The notes: a model not told the origin generated them from the letters alone. A DNA stretch of 64,000 nucleotides from Devosia nanyangense (GCA_016213505.1 JACRAF010000025.1:1-64000); one strand, 5' to 3'. Shown: positions 1 to 9,844, counted from the stretch's first letter. Translations and numbers: made by a program.

Positions 1-227
1 GCGGCAAGAGCCGGTAAGCCGAAGAAACCCAAGCGATGCGACCACCGCCCCCGTCACGTCCACCGGCACTTCGTCGGTACCCCGCGCTAGAGGGTGAACG
101 CGAGGGGGAGAATAATACGGCCGGAAAGCGCGGGGATAAGTTGGGGTGTCGAGGGCGTAAGGGACTGATGCGCCATGCGTTTTTGGTGCGATCAAGAGTC
201 ACGTCGGTGGACGTGGCCGCCCCCTCC

Positions 228-274
228 GTCACGCTTCGCGTGACACCTCCCCCGCGACGTCGTCGCAGGGGAGG
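228..274. repeat. Paired hairpins downstream of murA
   Basis: Two inverted repeats lie back to back: GTCACGC-TTC-GCGTGAC at 228-244 and CCTCCCC...GGGGAGG at 246-274, about 28 bases past the murA stop (murA is read leftwards). They may end the murA transcript or be a copy of a dispersed palindromic repeat. There is no T-run, so a classic intrinsic terminator is not shown. I see no gene elsewhere in 1-301. Confidence 0.5.
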
Positions 275-301
275 AAAGAAGGGGCGGAAGCGGATTGGGC
301 C

Positions 302-1600
302 TCAGCCGGTGACGCGCTCGATTTCGGCGCCGCAGCGGGAAAGCTTGTCTTCGAGGCGCTCGAAGCCGCGGTCGAGGTGGTAGATGCGGTTGACGACGGT
401 TTCGCCGCGGGCGGCGAGGCCGGCGATGACCAGCGACACCGAGGCGCGGAGGTCCGTGGCCATCACCTGGGCCCCCTTGAGGGCGGGAACGCCGGTGACC
501 GTCGCCACCTGGCCCTCGACGCGGATATCGGCGCCGAAACGGGCGAGCTCGGCGACGTGCATGAAGCGGTTCTCGAAGATGGTTTCGCGGATGTGCGAGA
601 CGCCATTGGCCATGGTCATCAGCGCCATGAACTGCGCCTGCAAATCGGTGGCGAAGCCGGGGAAGGTGTCGACCTCGACGTCGACGGATTGGAGCCCGTT
701 GCCGTTGCGCTTGACGCGGATGCCGCCCGCTTCGCTTGCAATGGTGGCTCCGGCCTGACCGAGCACGTCGAGCGCCGACTGCAGATGCTCGGGGCGGGCG
801 TGGCGCAGCAGCACGTCGCCGCCGGTCATGGCGGCGGCCATGGCGAAGGTGCCGGCCTCGATGCGATCGGGAATGACCTCGATGGTCGCGCCGTGCAGCG
901 AGGGCACGCCCTCGATGGTGAGGGTGCGGGTGCCGATGCCGGAGATGCTGGCGCCCATGGCGACGAGGCAATGGGCGACGTTGTCGATCTCGGGCTCCAT
1001 GGCGGCGTTCTCGATCACCGTGGTGCCGCGGGCGAGGGTCGCCGCCATCATGATGGTGTGGGTGGCGCCGACCGAGACTTTCGGCAGATGCACCAGGCCG
1101 CCGATCAGCCCGCCCTTGGGGGCGCGGGCGACGACGTAGCCGTCGTCGATGTCGATTTCGGCGCCGAGCTGCTTCAGGCCATAGAGGAAGAAATCGACCG
1201 GGCGGGTGCCGATGGCACAGCCGCCGGGGAGCGAGACCCGGGCCTCGTGGGCGCGCGCCAAGAGCGGCCCGATGACCCAGAAGCTGGCGCGCATGGTGGA
1301 GACGAGCTCATAGGGCGCGGTGGTGTCGACGATGTCGGCGGCCTGGAGCGTCATGCGCTGGCCGTCGAAGCGCGACCCCGGCGTGCCGGGACGGCGGCCG
1401 TGCACGGCGATGTCGACGCCGTGATTCTCGAGGATCTTTTCGAGCTGGTTGACGTCGGCGAGGCGCGGCACGTTTTCGAGGACCAGTGGCTCTTGGGTGA
1501 GCAGCGAGGCGATCATCAGCGGGAGCGCGGCGTTCTTGGCGCCCGAAATCGGGATTTCGCCGCGCAACTGATTGCCACCGACGAGACGGATGCGATCCAT
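302..1600 (-). CDS. murA: UDP-N-acetylglucosamine 1-carboxyvinyltransferase
   Basis: MurA transfers enolpyruvate from PEP to UDP-GlcNAc, the first committed step of peptidoglycan synthesis, in the cytoplasm. The 432-residue product starts [14 protein letters not shown], has the N-terminal SGAKNAALP substrate loop and the [11 protein letters not shown] loop carrying the catalytic Cys that is the fosfomycin target. Length fits the family (about 420-430). The frame is open 22 codons further upstream, but the family-like N terminus begins at 1600. It follows a Mur-ligase-family gene and a 51-residue gene on the same strand, suggesting a cell-wall operon. Nothing looks broken. Confidence 0.97.
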   Translation of the reverse strand: MDRIRLVGGNQLRGEIPISGAKNAALPLMIASLLTQEPLVLENVPRLADVNQLEKILENHGVDIAVHGRRPGTPGSRFDGQRMTLQAADIVDTTAPYELVSTMRASFWVIGPLLARAHEARVSLPGGCAIGTRPVDFFLYGLKQLGAEIDIDDGYVVARAPKGGLIGGLVHLPKVSVGATHTIMMAATLARGTTVIENAAMEPEIDNVAHCLVAMGASISGIGTRTLTIEGVPSLHGATIEVIPDRIEAGTFAMAAAMTGGDVLLRHARPEHLQSALDVLGQAGATIASEAGGIRVKRNGNGLQSVDVEVDTFPGFATDLQAQFMALMTMANGVSHIRETIFENRFMHVAELARFGADIRVEGQVATVTGVPALKGAQVMATDLRASVSLVIAGLAARGETVVNRIYHLDRGFERLEDKLSRCGAEIERVTG

Positions 1601-1696
1601 GAGAAGTCCCCGATCTGGCGGGCCCGCCCGCGCGAAACTGCTAGCCGAAGCCGCCCAGCCGTTCAAGGCAAGGCGACTGAGCCTAATCCGTGCCGA

Positions 1697-1852
1697 TTAA
1701 GAAGCCTTTGTGCTCCCGCCCGACCCGCCGGAGGGAGGCGGTGCGGCCGCATCTGCCCGCGCCCGCGCCTGCCCCTTCCGGCGCTTCAGGTTTTCGCGGA
1801 GCTTTGTGGCTAATCTCTGCTCGCGCGCCGCCTTTTCGTCGGACTTGGACAT
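1697..1852 (-). CDS. Small basic protein between a Mur ligase gene and murA
   Basis: A 51-residue reading frame begins MSKSDEKAAREQRLATKLRE. The first 34 residues are rich in Lys, Arg and Glu and look helical; the tail is Ala/Pro/Gly/Ser-rich. Its ATG overlaps the upstream Mur-ligase stop (TGATG at 1854-1850), which implies translational coupling, and it ends about 97 bases before murA. I know of similar short basic proteins beside murA in alphaproteobacteria, but cannot assign a function. The overlap and codon pattern support a real gene. Confidence 0.65.
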   Translation of the reverse strand: MSKSDEKAAREQRLATKLRENLKRRKGQARARADAAAPPPSGGSGGSTKAS

Positions 1853-3033
1853 CAGCCGGCGGCCACCGGTGTCTGCCTGGGGACCAGCTGCCGCAGCGGG
1901 TACAACCGGTTGGACTTGAGCAGCACGAGGCTGGGCGGCGCGGCCGCGAGCATGACGCGCACCTCGTCGAGCGAACCGGCCGAAACGATGTTGGACGATC
2001 CGGCGGCGCGGAGCCTCGCGGCCGGACCGGCGGAGTGGCCGACGCCGATCACCAGATCGGCCGATTTCGCCGCGGCCTTGAGCGTCTGCCGGTATTTGCG
2101 GCTGCCGTCATTGCCGACATCGGAAAGATCGCCGAGGACGACGATGCGCGGCGCGGCGCCCCAGTTTGGCAAATCCTCCATCAGGCGCCGCGTCGACCAG
2201 TAGGAGGCCTTGTAGGTGTCGACGACGTAGCCGTGTTGATCGAAGCCGGTCCTGACCCCGAGCCGGTCGGGGAGCGGCTCGATCTGCCGCAGGGCCTCGA
2301 CGGCGCGCCCGAGATCGTGGCCGGCGGCATGGACCACCGCCAGCGCGGCGAGCAGATTGGTCAGCATCAGGGTGCTGACGAAGCGCGTCGCCACGGGGAT
2401 GCGGCGTCCGCCGACCACCAGATCGAAGCGCAGCCGCTCGGGCCAGTGGGCGGTGACGTTCTCGGCCCGCACCTCCGCCGCGGGATCCCGGCCATAGAGC
2501 ACGACGCGGCCCCGGCAGCGGCTCGCCATTGCCCGCACCAGCGGGTCGTCGGCATTGAGGCAGGCGATGCCGGACGGGCCCAGCGCCGCGACGAGTTTTC
2601 CCTTTTCGGCCGCCACCGCGGCGTCGGTGCGGAAGGCGGCGTGATGATCGAGCCCGATGGTGGTGACCACGGCGATATCGACGCGCAGCGTCGCGACGAT
2701 ATCGTCGAGGGCGCCGGGGCGATGGCCCGAGACCTCCTGGACGACGAAATCGGCTGGCGCGTCGAGCTTGCGCAGCGGCCGCATGGTCTGGCGCGGGGTG
2801 TTCTGGTAGAGCCCGGTCACCGCGCGGGCCTCGAGGCCGAGCAGACGGCCGGTGAGGCTGGTCGTCGTCGATTTGCCGACGCTACCGGTGACCGCGACGA
2901 AGCTCTTGCAGTAGCGCGCCTGGTTGCGTCGGGCGATGGACCGCTCGATCGGCCCGGCCAGGCGATAGGCCAGCTCATGGCCCCCTGCCCTGAGGCTGCG
3001 CAGAAGCCTGGTGATGCCCGAAACCTGTTTCAC
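1852..3033 (-). CDS. Mur ligase family protein (MurF-like)
   Basis: This 393-residue protein has the ATP-binding P-loop TGSVGKST at about residues 49-56, a LNADDP motif near 153 and a C-terminal ligase-like region. Mur ligases join amino acids or peptides to UDP-MurNAc with ATP. It is shorter than MurF (about 450-480) and lacks a recognisable N-terminal substrate domain, so it may be a MurF-like ligase for another wall or capsule substrate. Position upstream of murA on the same strand favours a role in the envelope. Family assignment is good; substrate is unknown. Confidence 0.8.
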   Translation of the reverse strand: MKQVSGITRLLRSLRAGGHELAYRLAGPIERSIARRNQARYCKSFVAVTGSVGKSTTTSLTGRLLGLEARAVTGLYQNTPRQTMRPLRKLDAPADFVVQEVSGHRPGALDDIVATLRVDIAVVTTIGLDHHAAFRTDAAVAAEKGKLVAALGPSGIACLNADDPLVRAMASRCRGRVVLYGRDPAAEVRAENVTAHWPERLRFDLVVGGRRIPVATRFVSTLMLTNLLAALAVVHAAGHDLGRAVEALRQIEPLPDRLGVRTGFDQHGYVVDTYKASYWSTRRLMEDLPNWGAAPRIVVLGDLSDVGNDGSRKYRQTLKAAAKSADLVIGVGHSAGPAARLRAAGSSNIVSAGSLDEVRVMLAAAPPSLVLLKSNRLYPLRQLVPRQTPVAAG

Positions 3034-3193
3034 GCCCTGACGTCCATGCTCGACCGCGACCGCGCGGGGATGGGAAATCGGCGGATTCGCCCCGGCGCGG
3101 CCTGCCGCAAACGCACACCTTTTTCGCCTTGCGTCAAGAAATGGCCTATGGCATCACCGCCACGCTTGGCGGGCCCGCAGCCCGGCCCGCAAC

Positions 3194-3275
<82 letters not shown>

Positions 3276-3428
3276 CCCACGCTTTCCGGGTACCTTCGGG
3301 CGTTCCGACCCTAGGTCTATCCGGCAACAACCGGCAGAACGCGGCAGGAACATACGCGTGGAAACGGTGGAAAATCCGTGGACTGTTTTCGCGCTTCGTT
3401 CACGCTGAACTGGTTCGGGGGAGACGCC

Positions 3429-3698
3429 ATGATCCGGCTCATCATGCCCAACGGCTACGACTGGGCCAGCGCGCCCGACGCGCGGGTCACCCGCTACCTG
3501 CTCGGCGTGCGGCGCACCTGGTCGAGCGAGGAGCGGCTGTGGGGGCTGATGTCGGCCGAGGACCGCGAGCTGCTGCCGATCCGCATCGACGATCAGATCG
3601 CCGTGCTGCGCCAGCTGGTCGCGGCGCATCCGCGTAAGGCCGTGCCGGTCGAGACGATCATCGCCCGGCTCGAGGCGTTCAAGGCCCGCGCCGGCTAA
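3429..3698 (+). CDS. Hypothetical protein next to attL
   Basis: An 89-residue protein starting MIRLIMPNGYDWASAP and ending EAFKARAG. The start at 3429 was chosen over an ATG 51 bases upstream because the upstream residues look non-coding. It is mixed charged and likely all-helical in its second half (ideal for a small soluble protein). I do not recognise the family. It is the first gene inside attL and is convergent with the next gene, overlapping its end by about 20 bases. Confidence 0.6.
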   Translation: MIRLIMPNGYDWASAPDARVTRYLLGVRRTWSSEERLWGLMSAEDRELLPIRIDDQIAVLRQLVAAHPRKAVPVETIIARLEAFKARAG

Positions 3699-3940
3699 GG
3701 CCGTCCCGCCCCCGCCTCGAGGCCGTCATGTTGCCGCGCCGGCCGCAGGCGCTGCAGCGCAGGCGCGCGACGAAACCAGGCGCGGCAATCGACAAGGTTG
3801 AAGTCCGGCCCCAGCCGGTCGCGCAGCGCCATGAGATCGAGTTCGGCGCTGTGCGAGCAGAACGGGCGGATCAGCTCGTGCGCCGCGGTGAGGCTATAGC
3901 CTCGCTCGATGCTGGATTGGATGGTGCCTGGTTCGCTCAT
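3679..3940 (-). pseudogene. Frameshifted small CxxC (zinc-ribbon-like) protein
   Basis: The frame starting at 3940 reads well for about 50 residues (through LDLMALRDRLGPDFN), then becomes Arg-rich and ends at 3695. Shifting frame near 3795 gives RLRCSACGRRGNM, a typical CxxC knuckle, ending at 3679. I recall short alphaproteobacterial proteins that pair an LDLxALxxRLGP segment with an RCSxCG segment, so a one-base shift in one gene is the simplest reading. It could instead be a sequencing error. Confidence 0.45.
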
Positions 3941-4184
3941 CGGCCGATGGTCGGCGGCCGGGCGAGTCGCGGCAAACCGCTAGGGATGATGGCGCGAAGC
4001 AAACCGGCCCCCCCCCAAAGGCGGCTCGCTCAGCCGGGGGCGGAGACAAAGAAAGCTGGTGCACTCGAGGCGTGTCGGGGGGAGATGTCCGTGGCAGGCG
4101 CGCGAGTCTTTCACCGTCGTGCTCGGGTTCTGGCAGCCTTCGTCAGTTGAACGCGACGCTTCCGTGCCGTAGGTTCCGCCGGGG

Positions 4185-5246
4185 ATGAAGAACACCAATA
4201 ATTTGAGCCTGAGGCCGGGGCGGTCCGAACTTTCTTTGACGCCGTCAGAAACCGCCCGCGAGGAATGGCCAGACCTGCTCCGCGGGATGGCGTGCCTCAT
4301 GGTCATTCTGCTGCACTGCGCGGCGCGGTACCTCTATGAGTACAACGCAATCGCTCTAGCGGACTGGCGGATCGCCGACATTGTTGACTCAGCGGTGCGC
4401 TTTTCCGTGCCGCTCTTTTTCATGGTGTCGGGGTACGTCTTCTACGGCCCGCACCAGCCAAGACCGCGCCACCTCATGCGGCTTGTCATGTGCATCGTCG
4501 CCTACGGCTGCATCGCCGTCGGGTACAAAGCAATCTGGGGCTCCGGAGCCCTTGATGCCCTCCTCCTTCTGCCTTTTGCACCGCCGTTTTACCACCTCTG
4601 GTTCTTCTACACGCTGGCGCCGGTCTACCTTGTCGGAATGCTTGTCACAGTTCGCGAACCGCCACGTTTTTGGCTGATCATCGGGCTGGCAGTCATTTTC
4701 TTCGTCGTGCTGAACCCCCACCTCGCCTACCTCGCGCCATTCTCGCTAGCCAGATCCGGCGCAGCTGCGCTGGACGGAAGCGTCATCTGGTATGTTCTGT
4801 ATGCCATTCTAGGCGCGGCGCTTGGTCGCTCCGTTGCGCCACGGCTGCCCTGGGGAGGAATCGCTGTGATCATCGTGGTGGGTACAACTGCCATCATCGC
4901 GCGCGATGCCGAGGTTAGGACCGCCGCCGCTGCGGATGGCACCCTAACGGCGCCGCTCTTCAACTACATGAGTGTTCCGGTCCTTGCGGGGGCCGTCGCC
5001 ATCTTCATGGCGGTTCGGACGGGGACGATACCTGTCATGGCCCGCCCCACGCTGCTCTTTGTCCACCGCTACTCACTGCCTCTATACGGTCTCCATGCGC
5101 TCGTTCTCGACGCCCTTTGGCGTCGCCTATTCTGGCCGGCCGATCAGGCATGGAAGATCGCAGCAATATTTCCTCTGACAGTGCTCCTTACTTTGTGCAT
5201 CGCCATCCCGCTCAGTAGCATCGACCGACGGCGCTGGATCACATAG
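4185..5246 (+). CDS. Membrane acyltransferase (acyltransferase 3 family)
   Basis: A 353-residue integral membrane protein with about 8-10 hydrophobic segments. The N-terminal RGMACLMVILLHC (His44) matches the catalytic His-bearing first helix of acyltransferase-3 proteins, which move acyl groups, often acetyl, onto O-antigen, capsule or other glycans across the membrane. It sits in the prophage cargo region just upstream of a methyltransferase-like gene and opposite a large glycosyltransferase gene. O-antigen acetylases of this family are known lysogenic-conversion enzymes, so surface glycan modification is a fair inference. The acceptor is unknown. Confidence 0.85.
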   Translation: MKNTNNLSLRPGRSELSLTPSETAREEWPDLLRGMACLMVILLHCAARYLYEYNAIALADWRIADIVDSAVRFSVPLFFMVSGYVFYGPHQPRPRHLMRLVMCIVAYGCIAVGYKAIWGSGALDALLLLPFAPPFYHLWFFYTLAPVYLVGMLVTVREPPRFWLIIGLAVIFFVVLNPHLAYLAPFSLARSGAAALDGSVIWYVLYAILGAALGRSVAPRLPWGGIAVIIVVGTTAIIARDAEVRTAAAADGTLTAPLFNYMSVPVLAGAVAIFMAVRTGTIPVMARPTLLFVHRYSLPLYGLHALVLDALWRRLFWPADQAWKIAAIFPLTVLLTLCIAIPLSSIDRRRWIT

Positions 5247-5428
5247 CAAAATCCCGGCTTTGTCGCTCGAGGAGAGCTGGCTTCTCCAGTTCACGCCCGC
5301 AGGCGCCCTTCCCGATCACCGTGAGCCGTCGTCCGTCCATCAGAATGGCTCCCTCAGGTGGTCGGCGGAGACGCCACAAGCGCGTGATGTGGTGGACGAG
5401 GCAGGCTATGGTCGTTATGCTTTTGCCA

Positions 5429-6040
5429 ATGAACGAACACAGCACCGCGCCGCTTGCCGAACTGCCCCCGGACATGCGCCCAGGCGAACTGGCGGCATTC
5501 AAAGACGCCGTTGGCCGGTGCAGCAAGTATCTCGAATTCGGCAGCGGCGGCAGCACTCTAGTGGCCCTCAGGTCATCCCCACAACGAATTTGGTCGGTCG
5601 AGAGCGACCCGGCGTGGGTTGCAAAGCTTCGCGTCTACCCGGAGGTTCAGTCTGCGGAGGCGAGCGGAAGGCTCCAGTTCATCACGCCCCAGCTTGGCAC
5701 AATTGGCGAGTACGGAAGACCGCTCGACGAAACCACGCGCGCCACTTGGCCTACTTACTACCAGGCCGTCACCTCGACCCCAGGAGCTGCCGACGCGGAT
5801 CTGTTCTTTATCGATGGCCGGTTCCGCGTTGCCTGCGCGTTGATGGTGGTGCGACATGGCAGCCGAGAATCAACGATTCTGATTCATGATTTCTGGAACC
5901 GACCTGCCTATCACTCCGCCTTGCCTTTCCTGCGCTGGCGCAAGAGCGTAGACACCCTTGGGATCTTCTCCCCAGCCGAACATTTCCAAGCTGACGAGTT
6001 CGAGGCCGTACTCGCCTCCCACCAGTTCGATCGGTCCTAA
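5429..6040 (+). CDS. Class I SAM-dependent methyltransferase-like protein
   Basis: A 203-residue protein starting MNEHSTAPLAELPPDM. The segment YLEFGSGGST resembles methyltransferase motif I (ExGxGxS), followed by VESDPAWV (acidic residue binding the ribose of SAM) and a later DLFFIDGRFR strand typical of the family. Such proteins often sit in polysaccharide or glycoconjugate clusters. It lies 182 bases after the acyltransferase gene and faces the trimodular glycosyltransferase, so I infer a role in the same glycan modification. The upstream in-frame ATGs give an Arg-rich leader and were not used. Confidence 0.7.
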   Translation: MNEHSTAPLAELPPDMRPGELAAFKDAVGRCSKYLEFGSGGSTLVALRSSPQRIWSVESDPAWVAKLRVYPEVQSAEASGRLQFITPQLGTIGEYGRPLDETTRATWPTYYQAVTSTPGAADADLFFIDGRFRVACALMVVRHGSRESTILIHDFWNRPAYHSALPFLRWRKSVDTLGIFSPAEHFQADEFEAVLASHQFDRS

Positions 6041-6055
6041 CCCCTCCCCGGAACG

Positions 6056-8959
6056 CTATTCCGCGTAGGCATCAAGATCCCAGCGGTAAGTGGCAGCTTT
6101 TTTTACGTTGCGATCGGCATGCACCACGCCGGTCCCAATGTCTGTGTCTGCGTTCTCCTGTATCGCCAAGTTTGGGATAGTGACGAAGCTGGAGTCGCAA
6201 AATTCCATCGAGGCATAGTGCAGCGGGCCAATGTCGAACGGCAGGGTTGCGGCCTCAGTGAACCGGAGTAGCGTAGGGAGCGCCTCGCGATGCAGCCCGA
6301 CGGCGTGCGATCCGACGATTACACCGTTGGGGCGGTACAAGTGCTCCGAGTAGGGCTCGGTAAGACGCCAGTTCGACTGGAGCGTCCCAAGTTGAAAGAC
6401 CTTCCACGCCCGCGGCAGCTCCGAATAGGCCTTGTCAAACAGCTCAAGAAAATCGCGATGGAAGACACAATCGTCATCAAACACCAGGATGCGCTCCGCT
6501 CCGCTCGCGAGGGCCTCGGTCAGGATGGTCTCGTAGGTGCGAAGGTAGGCCAGCGCGCCGGCAGATCGAACAGCGGGCCCGGCATACCGTTCCTCAATGT
6601 AGGATCGGCGTTGGTCGTCGGACCTGTAGTCCGTATAGATGGTTCGGCCATCTAATTGCGACGGCGTTCCAACCGGCGTGTCCGCGAAGTTGCTCTGCAG
6701 CTTCGCATAGTCGGCCTTCATCTCTGGCGATTCACCGTCAACGGCGGGTACTCTCGCGAACTTCACCCCAATCGCGTCGAGCCTCCGCCTCATGTTTGCC
6801 ATGCGGTCGGGGCGACGATCGAGATTGATCACAAGCACTGAGTCAAAGACATCGTTCGCGGTTATCCGCCGGCGGTCCGCTGGGCCTTCCTGGAAGGCTG
6901 CCCCAGTTCGTTCGATGCGCAATCGGGCTGTGTCCCTGACCAGCCGCCGCCGTCTCTCGCGCTCTTCGGGCGTCGAGGCCCGGAGAAAGTCCTCCGACTG
7001 CGAGGGCAGCGAAGTGACATAGTCCACGGAAAGTTCGTTCTGCAGCGCGATGTACTCGCTCGAGTTGCTGATATCGAAGAACCGATTGTATTCGTTGAAG
7101 CCAGCTCTGCTCGCTCTGGCCGAGTAGTCGGCGTGCCATTGCCCCCGAACAAAGAAGTTCGTTTCGTCGGCATAGCCGACTGCGGCCACGACCGCCGGTG
7201 TCAAGGTCATCAGGGCTCCCATCGCACTCTCGACGGTTCCGTAGGCGGTGAGACGATACCGGCTGTGGGGAGACGGCTTGGGCTCGGGACCCTTTCCCCT
7301 GGCACTCAGGTCCTGACCGTGGGCGTAGTTGAAATGGCAAAGATGGTGGTACCCAGACTCGATCGCGGCATTGCGATAGGCCGAAATCCATCCCGCCTTT
7401 CTGAACACGACATCGTCGTCCAAGACGAACGTGAAATCCGCGCCAATCTCCTTTGACAGATCGATCAGGGCGTTGAACTGGCCCGGCGCATAGGCGCGAC
7501 CGCCACTGATAATGTGGAACTCGAAAGGTAGAACGAGGTTATCGAGATAGTCCAGGGTTCCGTCTGTGGAGCCCCCATCCGCGACCGCGACCACAAGGTC
7601 GTAGGCCGGTTCAATCGTGTCGATAAGGCTCTTCAGACACTCCTTGAGGTATTCTTGTCGATTGAACGTCTTGATCGCGACGAGGATCTTGGGGAAGGGC
7701 CCCGCAACCGCAGGCAGTGCCCTCACAATTGAGCGTGTCACGTTGCCGACGATAATAGCCTGTGCCGTCTGTTCTGCTCTGTTGCGGTCCCAGATTGTGC
7801 CCGGTTGGGTCACGATCGACTTCAGCCACCCCTCCTCGCGGGCCAAGCAAATCATGGGGACTCGGCGCTCCGCGAAGTACTTGGCCACCCAGTGATCGGC
7901 CATGTTGGGGTAAGGCAGGTGCGGATTGAACGGCGTCGATTCCAGGTCGATCGAAAGCGTGCCTGTCCCAAGCAGATGCACGCGCCGGTCGAACGGATTG
8001 CCGGCCCTGAAATGAAGAAGGTAGCGACCGCGCTTGTCGTAGTAGCTGTACTCGGGGAATTTCAGCAGCGACCCATGCACGCCGACTGGCGCTTGATAGA
8101 ACGAGCTTCTGGACGTCAGCCGATCAGCATAGTCGGCAGGATAGATGATGTCGTCATCGACGGAAAGGAAATGTCTGGCTGCGCTGTCACGGAGACCAAA
8201 GAACTTGCCGCTGTCGCCTCGGTCGCCGAATTCCGCCGATGCATAGGTCGTGATGCTCGGCACATTTCTGAGGAAAGCCGGCACCTCGGTGAAGCCGTTA
8301 AGATAAACGTACAACTGGTCGACCTGCGGGGCCAAGGATTCAACCGCAAGCTGCAGCGCGTCGACGCGCCCGGGGATGGTCGCCATCCCCGCCGCGCGCC
8401 TGCCGGCCCGCGCAATCGGGGGTGCCGGCATCAGGTCGGCAGGCGGGGGCTTGTCTCGGGGCGAATTGGTGACATGCCTCCCACCAGGATCGGCGCTCTC
8501 GCCGCCACGAGCCTGTTGGGAGCCCTGCTCCGTGGCGGGGGTGATGATGTCGGCCGACTTTCGCGGCCAGGTGACGCTTACCGACCGAAACCGGAACCGA
8601 TATCCCTCCCGAGCGTCGAACATGGCGACGTAGAGCGCCGTCGCTCTTCGAGATGCGACCTCAAAGCTGACATCGCGACTCTCATCTGACGCTTCGACTT
8701 GGTACCTGCCGATCGTCCGATTTGACCCGTCAACCAGGAGGAGGCCCGCGGAGCAATCAGGATTAATGAGCCCACGGACGGCTACTATCCCTGTGGCCCT
8801 CTCGGCGGGCCGAAGAGAAATGCGGATGCCCGCGACCGGTCTCGCTAGACTCGCGACAAGCCAGCCCCCGCGCCAACGGACTCCGGGGCTCCTGATCGAT
8901 CCAAGAAATCCGCGGAGCCGGATGCCAATGAGCATCCACCAGCGATATGCAACCATCAA
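6056..8959 (-). CDS. Trimodular glycosyltransferase (two GT2-like domains plus GT25)
   Basis: A 967-residue protein with four parts. Residues 1-160 form a beta-rich N-terminal module of unknown role. Residues about 190-420 resemble a glycosyltransferase fold with acidic triplet SVDDDIIY (268-270). Residues about 422-650 are GT2/GT-A-like: ILVAIKTFNRQEYLKE, VADGGSTDGT, VLDDDVVF (514-516). Residues about 705-967 are GT25 (LPS glycosyltransferase type): VLVINLDRRPDRM and ILVFDDDCVF (828-830). The three DxD-type motifs suggest three active centres that build a short oligosaccharide. No signal peptide or clear membrane anchor. It is the main cargo gene near attL and may remodel LPS in the lysogen. 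Confidence 0.82.
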   Translation of the reverse strand: MMVAYRWWMLIGIRLRGFLGSIRSPGVRWRGGWLVASLARPVAGIRISLRPAERATGIVAVRGLINPDCSAGLLLVDGSNRTIGRYQVEASDESRDVSFEVASRRATALYVAMFDAREGYRFRFRSVSVTWPRKSADIITPATEQGSQQARGGESADPGGRHVTNSPRDKPPPADLMPAPPIARAGRRAAGMATIPGRVDALQLAVESLAPQVDQLYVYLNGFTEVPAFLRNVPSITTYASAEFGDRGDSGKFFGLRDSAARHFLSVDDDIIYPADYADRLTSRSSFYQAPVGVHGSLLKFPEYSYYDKRGRYLLHFRAGNPFDRRVHLLGTGTLSIDLESTPFNPHLPYPNMADHWVAKYFAERRVPMICLAREEGWLKSIVTQPGTIWDRNRAEQTAQAIIVGNVTRSIVRALPAVAGPFPKILVAIKTFNRQEYLKECLKSLIDTIEPAYDLVVAVADGGSTDGTLDYLDNLVLPFEFHIISGGRAYAPGQFNALIDLSKEIGADFTFVLDDDVVFRKAGWISAYRNAAIESGYHHLCHFNYAHGQDLSARGKGPEPKPSPHSRYRLTAYGTVESAMGALMTLTPAVVAAVGYADETNFFVRGQWHADYSARASRAGFNEYNRFFDISNSSEYIALQNELSVDYVTSLPSQSEDFLRASTPEERERRRRLVRDTARLRIERTGAAFQEGPADRRRITANDVFDSVLVINLDRRPDRMANMRRRLDAIGVKFARVPAVDGESPEMKADYAKLQSNFADTPVGTPSQLDGRTIYTDYRSDDQRRSYIEERYAGPAVRSAGALAYLRTYETILTEALASGAERILVFDDDCVFHRDFLELFDKAYSELPRAWKVFQLGTLQSNWRLTEPYSEHLYRPNGVIVGSHAVGLHREALPTLLRFTEAATLPFDIGPLHYASMEFCDSSFVTIPNLAIQENADTDIGTGVVHADRNVKKAATYRWDLDAYAE

Positions 8960-9202
8960 CTAATGCTTCCTACATATAAAAGTATCGCCGGGCCACAATT
9001 TCTTAGACAAAATACCCCACGGGCCAATCGTACTGTCAGGCGCTTTGGACCCCCAAGCAACAGGAACCACAGAATGTGTCGCCGTGTCTAGTTTCGTTCT
9101 TTCGATGCGAGTTCTGACGCTCGGCGCATGGCTGCGAGAATCCGCCATGCCCACCGTCGCCTGTGCGCTCTCGCGCGCGCCAGCACCGTAACCGGGGCTG
9201 AA

Positions 9203-9340
9203 CTACCGCATTTCCTCATGCTGCCAGAGCGTTCGCCATGTCGGCGGCTTGGTGAAGCCGTCGGTGAGGATCGCCGAGCCGAATACCGCAAGCCAGCCGG
9301 CGAGGACGATCCACGCCCACACCTTGTTGTGCCAGGTCAT
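9203..9340 (-). CDS. Small membrane protein after holin-like gene
   Basis: A 45-residue reading frame, MTWHNKVWAWIVLAGWLAV..., with one hydrophobic segment (about 8-25). Its ATG overlaps the stop of the upstream gene (ATGA at 9340-9337), which supports expression as the last gene of the late operon. Possible roles include holin accessory or antiholin, but no family is recognised. The 243 bases between this gene and 8960 hold no clear gene; they include an AT-rich stretch just upstream of the glycosyltransferase, a plausible promoter region. Confidence 0.55.
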   Translation of the reverse strand: MTWHNKVWAWIVLAGWLAVFGSAILTDGFTKPPTWRTLWQHEEMR

Positions 9341-9693
9341 TTGCCGCCTCCGCCGGCGGGTGGCGTGGGCGGCGCCGGGGGTGGCGGCGCGCCGCCGCCG
9401 CGCAGCCGCTGCAGCATCGTCAGGAAGTCGGCCGGGTTCGCCGCCCAGTTGAGGATCATCCGGACGATGCCGTCGGCCGTCAGCGCGATCAGGCCGCCTA
9501 CCGGCGCCTTGTAGATCGCCGGGTCGAGGTGCGCCTGGGCGAGCGCGATATCGGTCAGCAGCCAGGCCATGAACACCGAAACGAACACCTGCGCCGAGGC
9601 CCTGAGGATCGAGTGAAACGGCGAGGTCAGCACGCGCACCAGCGCCGCCCCGAACAGCGCGATCCAGAAGGACAGGTCATGACCGAAAAACAT
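9337..9693 (-). CDS. Holin-like membrane protein
   Basis: A 118-residue protein with hydrophobic segments near residues 8-24, 33-52 and 66-85, and a Pro/Gly-rich C-terminal tail. Size, topology and position two genes from the endolysin module at the end of the late operon fit a phage holin or pore-forming lysis protein. No specific holin family signature was recognised, so function rests on context. It overlaps the following small gene by four bases. Confidence 0.6.
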   Translation of the reverse strand: MFFGHDLSFWIALFGAALVRVLTSPFHSILRASAQVFVSVFMAWLLTDIALAQAHLDPAIYKAPVGGLIALTADGIVRMILNWAANPADFLTMLQRLRGGGAPPPPAPPTPPAGGGGK

Positions 9694-9844
9694 CTTCGCC
9701 TCATAGGCTCGGGCCCGCGGGCCGCGTTGTGAAATGACGCCGGTGAAAACTGGTGGTCACGGAGAGTCGCGAGCCGTGGCGAGTTGCGAGCTGTCTTGCG
9801 AGCGACCGCCCGCAAGGGGACCGGCGAGACGACCGCCCACCAAG

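Noticed and set aside
377..1813. Long open frame opposite murA
   Set aside because: GC-rich DNA gives long stop-free antisense frames. The composition is Gly/Asp/His/Arg-rich and low in family features, while murA on the other strand is unambiguous. Similar shadows at 10766-12619, 14862-16805, 16824-18773, 19760-21628, 27801-29513, 29194-31212, 31918-33306, 40760-43357 and 45648-47966 were rejected for the same reason.
4008..4020. C8 tract in 3941-4184 as a phase-variable site
   Set aside because: It lies in a stretch without a gene and no promoter elements with matching spacing were found.
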